The position numbers and the translations under genes were made by a program. Source: Anticarsia gemmatalis (taxonomy: Eukaryota; Arthropoda; Insecta; Lepidoptera; Erebidae). Taken from it: a stretch of 64,000 bases of DNA. This document shows, piece by piece, positions 35,945 to 46,850 of the stretch. The DNA lies in contig NC_134753.1 of assembly GCF_050436995.1 (NCBI RefSeq), forward strand, positions 12,028,001 through 12,092,000, given 5' to 3'. The notes below the pieces were generated by a model. The model searched no databases and had not been told where the DNA came from. It was given only the letters and a program-made list of their open reading frames with translations. Each line of letters starts with the position of its first letter. Within the stretch, counting starts at the first letter, position 1.

Positions 35945-37051
35945 CCCATTCACTGCCTAGCTGAAAATTAACGACATTACCCAGATTCCGCTGTATTATG
36001 ATATCAGCCCGCCCATCGGCGGGTCCGGCATCTCGATTAAGTATCCTTGCCCGCCCATCGGCGTTTTTGGCATGTAGCTGTAGATTTCGACATAAACCGT
36101 TTCACATGTTCAGTTTACATGTACTGTACCGTGTTTAAAGCGTGTATGTGAAGTTTCCTGCGATATTTGTGATAAAATTGTGACAGTTTTATTGGTTATT
36201 AGCTGAAATAGAAATGGAGCATGAAGGTAAGGCATAACTCTCACTTAATTAATCTAAGATGAATCAAAATCATACAATCCTAAAAATTAAGCTAATATAT
36301 ATGTAAAGAAATCTATTAGGCCTTTTAAAAACCCACATATATGTGCCTTTTTTAATTGTCAGGTGTCGTCAATCCTTGGGTACATTAAATTACATACTTA
36401 GTTAAAAAAAGTACATTATGCAAATTTGCTTACAATAAATTTTTATCGTTCCTCCTATTTACTATATGTAATATTTTCTTTCTTTTGTTCAGACAATACA
36501 ACTGAATTTGTTATACACAGGTAAATATGGTTTATGACTTCTGGGTCCTACCATGATCATTATGTCTGCTGTTTTTTCGTGCAAAATGATTTAGCTCGTG
36601 CGATATTTGTTTGCGCTTCTGGCCAGAACATTTTTTTTATGCGTGTAGGTTATAAATCTTCTTATTATATTTTATCGACGCAAAACAACATCAATTTCTA
36701 TTAAAGGTAACTTAATTTTAGTTAAAATTTATAATTATAAAATTTTAGTTAAAATTATAGTTCTTATCTAATTTCACAAAAGGTTGTTAAATCCTGAATA
36801 AGTGTTATGCCCGCCCATGGGCGGGTTCGGCATGAAAAGTCGGAATTGACTTTTTTCCAAACCTGAGATATCTGCAGGCCGTTTTGATAACGAATAAATT
36901 TTAGTAAAACGAATCATTTCACAAAATCTTTCATTTTTCTAATGGTTATTGGCTTAGATATCGGAGGTTAAAATCCAACCGCCCATGGGCGGGCTCGGCG
37001 TGTCAGTAAAAACGTTTCACCCGCCGATGGGCGTGCACGGCACTGAATGGG
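35945..37051. mobile_element. piggyBac-like DNA transposon copy, non-autonomous
   Basis: The element is flanked by TTAA at 35941-35944 and 37052-37055 and ends in inverted CCCATTCA(C/G)TGCC repeats, the piggyBac pattern. Subterminal repeats of CCGCCCAT(C/G)GGCGG occur twice near the left end (about 36007 and 36049) and three times near the right (about 36811, 36979 and 37019). The central 700 bp has no transposase. ATGGAGCATGAAG|gtaagg near 36214 and ttgttcag|ACAATACAAC near 36493 look like small spliced leader exons of a former gene; that is only suggestive. Confidence 0.85.
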
Positions 37052-38019
37052 TTAAATTGTATTTTAATTTGAACACAGGAAAAAATTTAATTATTGAATT
37101 AGATGAAAATTTTTGACTACTTTGAAAATTAGGTACCCTATCCAGACTTCTTTTCAATTATCAGTGGTTTTTGGATCGAAGAATCACCTACAGAATCTTT
37201 TTTTTAAAGTCGGCTGCAGTATCTGTAACACAGAAAAATAAAGTAAAAAGTAAGTTTCCTTTGTATCGTATTAAATAGTAGTTCAAGTATTGCGTGGTGT
37301 GGTCACGAGCAAGAATGTCCCTCCGGCCGCGCGGGCGTCGTAAAATACCATTAGTTCAATGAATTACAGCGACCGTGTCTGCACTTAAGTATACAAACTA
37401 ACTTGTTCAATATTACTAAGAGTATGTCTTTTAATCTACTTATAGTATAAGAAATAAGAACTAGGATATTAAAATACGGTCCTTACAAATTTTGACTTTT
37501 GTGGATACCGATCAAGGTAATGATAAAGAAGAACCTCCCCCACTGTTGAGCTAATGTTTCTTATAACATGAAGTACGCGATCTAAAAAATTGAAATTTAA
37601 AAGCCTTAAGACTAAAAGAGATAAACTTGACTAAGTTTTTAGAACTGTCTGAAACCAATTAATGATTTAGGAGGCACATTTAAGACGAGATTTCAAACTT
37701 AAGTATCCAAAAGCTAGTATCTATCTAAAATATTAGTATTCATGAATTTTTTAGGTCGCAAATTATAAAATTTACATTCAAAGGCGGCTCCACAACCTAT
37801 GGAAATGGGAGTACATCCTACACTCGCACAAACAAAATAGTTACTCCAATTTAATAACAGAAACTTAAACTAATAACCCATTAAACAAACAAGAGACAAA
37901 CACAAACGTAAATTATTTAACTATAAGCGAAAGTGAGGTTGCAACAGTAATTATGAATCTAATAATACTCGCGTTAATTGTACTGAACGTGTAATGAATG
38001 GTTCCCTTGCTACTCGTTA

Positions 38020-38082
38020 GGCAGTACGAGCGTACTACGCCGTGCTACGCCGTAGCGCTACGACGTATTACGGCGTACTAAT
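38020..38082. repeat. CTACG/CGTAG palindromic cluster
   Basis: TACGCCG and CGGCGTA arms surround overlapping GCTACG/CGTAGC motifs. The vocabulary matches the repeats at 29530-29660 and 62657-62725. Confidence 0.5.
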
Positions 38083-39452
38083 AAAACACGTTATAAACTG
38101 TTACAGCCAAGATTATGTGTGTTCTCGAGTTATCGTGAGAAATTGGAGACGTATCTTTTATAGAATAAATGTTATTTTTAATTTCTAAGTAAATTATTTG
38201 TTTATTCGGATCAGATGTTGGGAAATTAACCGTCGCCGCGTCGTATCCACTACAAATATTGTTTATAAATATAATAATAGTATTATCCTTGGATGGTAAC
38301 TAAGGAATAATGTTGAAAAAAATTGACTAATAAGCAGAAGTTGATATGAAACACATTGCCTAGTCCCACAACCACACATCTTTATTGTACGGCACGAAAG
38401 CCTAAAATCTAAATCTTTGTTAATGTTTTTAAAAGCGAAGTTATTTAGTCTTCAAAAATGAGCCATTCAATTTATATTTGAATAAAAATAAGTCGGTAAA
38501 TGCACGAGCACGGATTTCCTCTCAAACACGATTATGACGCTGACCTAATGAGACTTTTATAGACGTATATTTTTGGATCATCATGTTTAAAACATTTTGC
38601 CGGAATAAGTTTCGATATAGGAAGACTTAACTTTTATTTTTTAGCAAAAATTTAGAAGAAGTAAGAACCATTTTGTAGAAAGACGGTAGTTATCTTTGGA
38701 GTTGCTTAGTAAAATATATGCCAAATTAATATATATGTCATTTAATTTGACGGCTTTAATTTTATTTAAGCCAATATTAGTTAACAAAGCCAATCAGCTG
38801 CCTTTTGTCCAAGATAAAAGAAGAAAAATGATGTGGGAAGTTAGTGAAGTATGAAGAGTTAAATTCGCATTCTATGAAACTACAATTACATTACTTTACA
38901 ACATATTTCGTCAACTATAAACTTGACGTGTTTCCTTCGCCACAAAACGCGTAACTCTTTACAACGAAATGGCAATGGCGTCAATAGTAATAAAATGTAA
39001 ACGGCCACACCGCGAGCGGTCAGTGTATAAATATTGAGACAATAAACATGTCCGGACCTCAGTTTGTAAACAACGGACCTCGCACGATTTAGTACTCAAC
39101 TCCTGTAAACATATAGCTTGGAATGTAAAAAATAGGCCAAGTTCTTCAATTATTTTGTTACAGTTTTTGTATAGGGTTAGCTGAAACTGTAGTTTTTACA
39201 GCCCCAATGGCAATAGATTGGAAATACAGTCTGCTGGAATAGTTAGACTCGTGTAGGTACTGAAAATTCAGTTTAAATCTGCTGTATGTGAAGTTTTTCA
39301 CTATTAAGTGTTTTACAGCTGCATAAAAAAATGGTAAATGTTATCATAATTCAAAAATTATTGTATCTAAACGACAAACGCAGATGAAAATTTTATTAAT
39401 ATTTATTTGGATAAATTGCACAGGACTTTTTGATTTTGGTAGGAAAACTCAC

Positions 39453-39563
39453 ATCCGTCGGTTTCCATTTTCCAAACTTGGCTGTTGCCCACAACGTATC
39501 CTTCACAACACCAACAAATATCCCGGTTTCACCTAAAAATACTGAGGCATACCCTCGTGGCAC
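39453..39563 (-). other. Candidate unassigned 111-nt phase-0 exon
   Basis: On the minus strand an acceptor (tactgtttgtttag) is followed by 37 open codons and a strong donor (gtgagt). The translation begins VPRGYASVFLGETG and ends KFGKWKPTD. The length is a multiple of three, and the next known bru3 exon downstream (31520) also begins in phase 0, so inclusion would keep frame. I do not recognise the peptide, and it would fall inside RRM2. It may be chance. Confidence 0.25.
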
Positions 39564-40720
39564 CTAAACAAACAGTATGTAGATGTGTGGAGCGGACGAC
39601 AGATCGAGATCAACAGTAAATAACTGCGTCAGAGACAGAGGGTTTCCTGCCAAACTGACACTTAATGGTGTGCAGGGACGGACTTGAGGAAATATCTAAT
39701 AATCGCACCAGTAATACTAGTAAGTATCACTTGAACTGTAAATGGTATTGTTCATTCGTGGTTTTGTTGGGTTTCTAAAGACAGGGTTAACGCATTATTG
39801 TACAATTTATTGACATCTGTCATATAATAAAACTCACGTTTACACAGTGTCACATTTTTCGATTGTAGAAATAATGATGACCAAACAAATATTATTAACA
39901 ATAGTTTTGAAAGTTTTATTGCGTCAGATTGTTTCCTAGCGCTCATTTAATTTCACTTTACGCTTAATGCCTATCTATTTACTAGGTTTCTTTAATGTCC
40001 TATATTATCAGCTAGTTACAAAAATTTTACTCATTGTAGTTAGATATCATCCAAAAACGTGGCTCCTTTTTCTACATACCAATTAGTCAGAGCAATAAAA
40101 ACGTTCGTTTACGGCTAAGACAATAATTCTTGCGTTGTCGTACTCAGATTTTTACTTTGCCTTGTTCTGTGATAGAACCGAATAAACCTGAAACTTGTAA
40201 CTAATTGAGCATCTAACACAAGCTTATTAAAAATATGTTGTTAATTATATTAATTACGTGTTATTAAGCATCAAATCCGTGTCTGTATGGAGTGCGGAAG
40301 CGAGCGCGGGCCGGCACAGGCGGGCGGAAGCGACGGCGGGGGCACGCACACAATGAGCGCCGTGTTCCAACTGAGGACACTGTGTTATGAACTCCCTAGT
40401 TAATGGAGAATTAGCATTCATTAAACACTTCACTAGATGAACTGTATATGAAAAAGATGTAGATGAAAACCGTTAGAAAAGAATTGTCGTTATATTTTTG
40501 CGGATTTGACACGCAACTTTCATTTAAAAGAGGATTTATATAAACGTATGTCATATATATAAACTCTCTGTTTTTGAATAAAGGCATTTAAAGAACTCCT
40601 AAGGGTTATGGATGTATCGTTAACTAGTTCTTTTTTATGGCATAGGATTGCCAAATGGAATCAAGGACTTCATTAAGGTTACTGGAATTTTAGTATTAGG
40701 AAAAACTAACCAACATATCA

Positions 40721-40840
40721 GGGCCTGTTCCAGTAAAATGTGCACGAAATTCTTGTTTTCCCACTATCATCACTTAACACAGTTCACATGAGCGATAATT
40801 CAGAACACAGTGTCTCTCTGTGTCGCCGGTGGAACAGTCC
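40721..40840. repeat. Weak 120-bp inverted-repeat unit
   Basis: GGGCCTGTTCCA at 40721-40732 is imperfectly complementary to TGGAACAGTCC at 40830-40840, reminiscent of Harbinger-type MITE ends. The target duplication is not clear. Confidence 0.35.
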
Positions 40841-43489
40841 GGCGGTCTAATATGATACGGCAGATAGATTGCCGTTGATACCGGTACAGATGTGCACATC
40901 TCTTGCACATTACCAGTGCTATGTCATCGTACGGACGTGTATGGCTATGTTACACTCACGAATTCACCTACGATGAAGAATATTCTCGTGATGTTTCAAT
41001 CGAGATATAATTCTGATTCATGGTTTTTAAGAAATGACTAGCAAACTATAGATTTTGATAATTCTTTGTCATATTACTTTATTATACTTAAGTATTAAGT
41101 TAATTAATTTATTAATTAAATGAGGTTTTTTCACCGTTTGTATATACGGCGAAAATACCTAAATGTTAGTACATTTTTATAGTGTTCATACACGATCATT
41201 ACTGGCATTGAGTAGTTCGCGCATTTCGTCTGAGTATATTAGCAAGGAATATTTACGTCAGAAAAGTAAACAAAAAGATATCATAACACTCAATTAAACA
41301 CGAACAATGCATTCACGAACAAACGCGTGCACAATACGAATTATACTTTAGCTCCAATCCCAAAAGTTCCAAATTACGCTCCTTCGAAAAAACAAACTTT
41401 ATTACTTATTAACTTCAAGATACCTTTCGAACCGAAATTTTTAATCTTTCCTCCGCCGATTTAATTAATTAAAAGTTAGTGAAACTCAAAACGAGTTATA
41501 CAATTGTTAACAGACACGAATTTCAAGTAAATAGGGTTAACTTAATTTTGTTGTGGAAGGATCTAGAACTATAATAGGAGGGTAATGGACGAATAAATAA
41601 GTTTTTGTTTTAGTTTATCTCTTTTTAGCAAACGCTATTAGAAGAGAACAAAAGATATTTTAAAGTAAATGAGCTTACAAATTAAATTACATTGGATATA
41701 GCCAACTGAACTAAAATCTTCTATAGCAATAAAGAATAATAATTCATTGTATATTTCTATCAATTCTCAATATTAGGTATATTTTAGCTGCTGTATTTCT
41801 TCACAAAAACGACAAATAATTTCCCTCATCGACAAATGGATAAACTAATTTGACGGTACTTCATCAATCAACTTCTTAATTTGTAGACTTTTAACTTTGT
41901 AAAGTCGAAAATTGAATTCTTAAAAGTTTCCGACGTTCGCGCTTTCAAAGTAGGGCGCATACCGAAAACACTGGCAAAGAATAGACGACCGGTTTTTTAG
42001 AAAAAATAAACCATTCTTATAGAATATCCTTCTGTATTCCTCCAGATAAATTACGTTTAACTTAATGTGTAGTATTTCGACAAAATTACACATATCTTCT
42101 TCGTTGCTGTTAATAAGATAGATTAACTACAATCATATCTATAGTTAAGTATTGAAACCGTATCTAAATGAAGTAGGATTACAATTTGGTTTGACAAGTA
42201 AATCAGAACAACAACAGAATTAACGAAGAGGTTATCTATAGCTAGTAATATCTATTACTTGTATTAATCATAGCAAACCGCCGAATTCGGGCTCCCTTAA
42301 TTGAAACACAAATAGCTAGGTGTGATTGGACCGATGGTGAGATTAAACTAGTTCAAACCGGTTTAAATCTCGACAAAGGGTGCGAATGTTAAAAGGCCGG
42401 GTGTGCCTTAAGGCGTTTTTACATTAAAGATATCGCTCACAGAACAATTAATGAATAATTAATACTACGGATTGTATAAAGCGTTTTGTATCAAAGTCTT
42501 GTATTGATAGTTCGAGTGAATATTAATTACTAATTCGTTAAGTTTGTTGAACCCGGATTGTTTGAAACTTAAGCTGGGAAGTGTTGAAACGATACTGGAT
42601 TATGAGGTCAAATAATTGTGCAGTCAATTGTTTGGTGGAAGATTTGTAACACCATACTTATTATTGGACATTATGATTTTATTTGTGGAAATATGGAGTT
42701 TCATGAAAAACTTTTCGAGTATTGTTTTAATTTGGTTTATAGAGTAGGATTGTTAATAATTCGGAATCACTCAAAACCATTTCATTTTCGTTATAAGTAA
42801 GTAGTTCGTCTAATAATTTAAAAACTGCGCAACATACCTACAAGATAAGATCACCAAAAAATACGAAAGTCTGCGGCGTAGTTTCCGGTTATCACGATAA
42901 TATAATGACATTACTAAAAGAATACCCTCAAAATATTCTGACCTGGTCTACATTTTTGAATATAATTTTCCCCAAGGAGTGACAGAGACGAAATGACAGT
43001 CACTGCGTAAAAAAACTGATATTCACTCGTATCTCGTTAGACTAAAAGCCGACCCCGATATGATTGGAAATAATGAAGCTAGGAAAAAATAGAAAATAGA
43101 TTTTACGATAGAATGTGGATTATTCACGAACCAGTCACATTTATGAGTGTATTTTAGGGTTAATGACCACTGAATTTGCTGACCCGTCGACTATAATGTA
43201 ATGTATCCTAAAATATTGGTTTCTTACTTAATTAAGAGGTGACCTTTGATGTAATGACCAAAAGTCATAAGAAATTAAGACTGAAGTTATAAAAATGAAT
43301 ACGTGTTAAAAGCAGCGCGACACATTAAACTGGGTAAAGTGTTAATAACACACTCGAACAAAAACACCGCCACATCGTATGCGGTCCGACAAAAATGATC
43401 TAAACCACTCAAAATTAACGACTAATCCTACCACAAACGGCGACCACTAAAACCTTTCTTGTGACTATAAAACGAGCTCAGTATAAACG

Positions 43490-43880
43490 CAGCTTTACCC
43501 TTGTTTTATTAGACCCTGCTCATAGATGGCTGGGTGTAATTCCCTCATACAGACGCGGCCAGTGTCGAACGCACTGCGCCCCGCATTGTTCCCAAAGAGG
43601 GAGTGGAATGGGCTAAAAGCCCGCTCTATAAGCCTCCTTCTTAATTGGAATCTTTTAAAGTTTACTCGGGCAATAAAGGAGTCTGAATTACTTAAGTACG
43701 AGGCTCCGTACGACCGTGGATTTACCTTCAATGAACTTGTAACAGATGTTAGAATGAGTGGCAGCAAGCGGCGTGTTTTATGCGGGACCTCGGTAAAACC
43801 GCTCCGTTGTTTAATAAACGCTGTTTGTTATCGCGATAGTTTGCGAATAATTGTTGATGGTTTAATATAGTGGTTGTTTA
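43490..43880. promoter_or_regulatory. GC-balanced non-coding island in the bru3 intron
   Basis: The base composition is even and complex and there are no recognisable repeats, unlike the AT-rich flanks. Both strands are open for short stretches but lack splice-bounded conserved protein. Such islands in long introns are often conserved enhancers; conservation was not tested. Confidence 0.3.
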
Positions 43881-44399
43881 TGAACATTCCGAGGTAAATA
43901 GAGGGTGGGTACACGGGGTAGGGTATGCAAACGCGTAAAAGAGAGTGAACCGTTAATGTTTATGTCTCACTTTGCTCCTGATGATTGACATAAAGGGTTA
44001 CTTCGTTTGCACGAAGTTCGAGTTGCCGGAATTAGTTTTAATATAAGCTCTTATTTCAAATTATACAACCGGACTTCTGCGAAAACAATTAGTGTTTTAT
44101 AGGTAGAAATGTTACATTCTGTACATATGTAAAACCATTCTTACCACATCAACTGAATACAGAAGTTCGGTATTTACAAAGTATCCCACACGCTGCTTTT
44201 CTTACATAAAAGTAGCTTCATAAAACAAAAATGACTTAATAAGCTTACAAAAATAGAAAGTCAAATATATTTGTAAAAGCACTTCGTATAAGCGTTGTAT
44301 AATTAATTTCTTTCCGTTGTTCGGTCATTTTATATTGATGACGTCATAAGCTTAGTTGTGTACTTCCAAATACACAATACGTAAGTCTTAGAGGTTATT

Positions 44400-44700
44400 T
44401 CGATTGGCCCCGCTTATTTTCGAGTTTGGGTCCGTGCAATAACTGGCTCTTGTATTATTCATCTTCCAATTATTGTGAAAGGAGTTTTCTGTTTCTTCCG
44501 TGCACGATTTGTTGGCGAGAGGGCAGGTATTCAGGTACAAGAGGGCTTGTTTGCCTCAACAATTGGCTTGGCGGGCCTCTCAATGTCGTATTTTCATTAT
44601 TGAATATTAGATCAAATGTCGTCGATGAGAAAATCTCGTTTCGACCGACTCGTTCAACGGGAATGAATAACTTGTATTTATTATTTATGCTTTGAATTGA
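44400..44700. promoter_or_regulatory. Second GC-balanced non-coding island
   Basis: It has the same texture as the island at 43490, with several homeodomain-type ATTA cores and no coding signature or repeat. The assignment is by composition only. Confidence 0.3.
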
Positions 44701-45349
44701 GTCCCGTTTGTATTATTTAGCTTTTGTTGATTTCTCAAAGCTTTTTATTTTGGAATATTTCGAGCGTTTTGTGTTTACGCGATGTCGTTGGGATTTTGAA
44801 TTGTTTTTTTAAGACATTACGTGTTTTTTTAAGTCAGTTGTATTTTTTGGTCAAAAGAATAGCTAAAATTGTGTTTTTTTTTTTACTTTAATATACATAA
44901 AAGGCAATTGTTTTAGAAATTAGAATATTTATAATAATTGTGGTAAAATGGTGCCATCAGAAAATGTCTTAAGAAGCAACAAAGCCCAATATAAATATTT
45001 ATAGTATTGTATATCAAAGCGTATCTTTATTGCCTGATTAACACGCACCATACAAACAACATATAACGACAAACACCGAAATAAATCGTCGTTGTATAGA
45101 AAGTTTCAAATTTTCCTACTCATACAGATTTGCGCTGGAAGGGATGCCTGATTACTTTGGCGACCGAGTGGATTCCCCGAGGCACCGAACAGTAAGGGTT
45201 TGTTAATGCGAATATATTTATACATGTGTGTATCTTACATCTATGTATGTACTTGTATACAACAGCTACCGCCAACTTTGTCTTGATTTTCGTGTTCTTT
45301 TAACTATTGTCTTAGATTGAAAGGTGTACGCTTAATATCTTACTAGCTT

Positions 45350-45540
45350 AGTCACCTGTGATATCGTGACAAACTGGCAGACCTTTGCACTTACAATATT
45401 TCAGTATGGATAATAAGAAGAACCCTGTGTAGAAACAAGGGATAATGTAGCTATCTATTACTGCAAGAATTTTTACAATCGGTTAAGTAGTTTCAGAGAT
45501 AACACACTACAAACAAACTCAATATTTTTATTATACAAAA
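45350..45540 (-). mobile_element. Reverse-oriented fragment of the dispersed repeat seen at 33969
   Basis: Read on the minus strand it contains 'gtttgtttgtag...gaaactacttaaccgatt', matching the 'aaactactgaaccaattt' core at 34115. It is diverged and truncated. Confidence 0.45.
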
Positions 45541-45926
45541 GTAAATAGAAGTAAGAACGGGGGAGTATATTTTAGTACCTGAAATGTCTATGTTTGTATC
45601 TAAGTTATTGTGTGTGTGTGACATTCAAATCTAGTTGAAGATTAATGTGTGTGTGACACTCGATTTCGTCTCAGTAGATTAGTCTGGACATAGGGTTTAT
45701 CTGATGGTTAGTGGCTCTAAAGATAAGTGAGAGCCTACAATTTCTAGATGTAGTGACTTGGATGTTAATAGAGTTAGGACTAATGTTAGGTCAAGTAACA
45801 AATGTAATTTGGTTATGTGTGTCACTTGCTATGTTATGGAGATGTCTCATGATTCGTGGAGATAATTACTTTTAAAGTTGATTGTAGTGGTCAGAGTCTT
45901 GTCTTAATCCATGGGTACATATTAAG

Positions 45927-46054
45927 CCCCGGTTTCTGAGGTATATCGGCAGTCATAGGTGTAGCGGCAGTTTATCTATTCAATTGCGTTTAAACTGATA
46001 TAAAAAATAGTTTGAATATATAAACTAGCGCTAAATGTGCCTCAGAAACCGGGG
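45927..46054. mobile_element. 128-bp MITE with CCCCGGTTTCTGAGG ends
   Basis: The 15-base end at 45927-45941 is perfectly complementary to 46040-46054, and both ends are flanked by TAAG (45923-45926, 46055-46058). Internal arms (cggcagtttatctattcaa and ttgaatatataaactagcg) extend the pairing, so almost the whole unit can fold on itself. Confidence 0.8.
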
Positions 46055-46423
46055 TAAGCTGTTTAAAGATACTGATTATGGCATAATCAAAGATTTTGTC
46101 ACGTGTGATGTAGCCGATTTTGTATCCCTAGAAGAGCAATTTTAAGAGCTATTTACTGTTCGCGATGTTAACACAATCGAAGCGTGTAACAATTGATTTT
46201 CTATACAAATATAGCGTCAAAAGGTCAGAGTTAATAGGTATCAGTTCAAACTCGTCTACGTGGGAGTCTATTGATAAAACCACTTTAGCACAGTCTCCAT
46301 TACTTCGTGGAAGTAAATTATACTGAAAAGTAAGAGTATATTTTAATCGATATCATCATTAGTCCAATAAAACTCCATTAATCAAAGACTGTCACTCATT
46401 ACAATATTTTAATAATAACCTTA

Positions 46424-46850
46424 GGCACTTGTCCCACCGCCAACGATGAACGAGTAACGAGTAGAGCTAGAATTGGAAACGAGTTGGCGAGCCGCGGGGA
46501 GCGAGTGCGTAGTTGCGATAGTTGTGTAGCTCTGCTACAAACGAGTGTGCGAGTGAGGCGAGCGATTACTCGCATCACTGTCATCATCGTAGAGAAATGA
46601 CAGCTGGTTGCTCTCTCGACGTGTGTTCTAATCGCGCGGGTATCGCTGAGCGAGTGTTATCTTTCATGGTTCTGGTCGCTTAGCAACAGACTAGTGAAGC
46701 GAGTGCTCGCCGTCAGAGTGAACAGTCAGCGATCAACTGTTTGTATATGTGTCTCTTTTGTTTCCATGGAATACATATCTACTATACGTTTCTTGAACGA
46801 TAAAATAGCCGATAGTTTGTCGTTTTCTCGTCGGCGGTGGGACAAGTGCC
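46424..46850. mobile_element. Harbinger-type MITE, 427 bp
   Basis: GGCACTTGTCCCACCGCC at 46424-46441 is perfectly complementary to 46833-46850, with a TTA duplication at 46421-46423 and 46851-46853. A 3-bp TTA/TAA duplication with G-starting ends is the PIF/Harbinger pattern. The interior is rich in GCGAGTG/AACGAG repeats and has no transposase. Confidence 0.82.

Noticed and set aside
43526..43870. 114-codon open frame
   Set aside because: No recognisable domain, no splice-bounded structure and an opposite-strand frame of similar length; more likely non-coding island.
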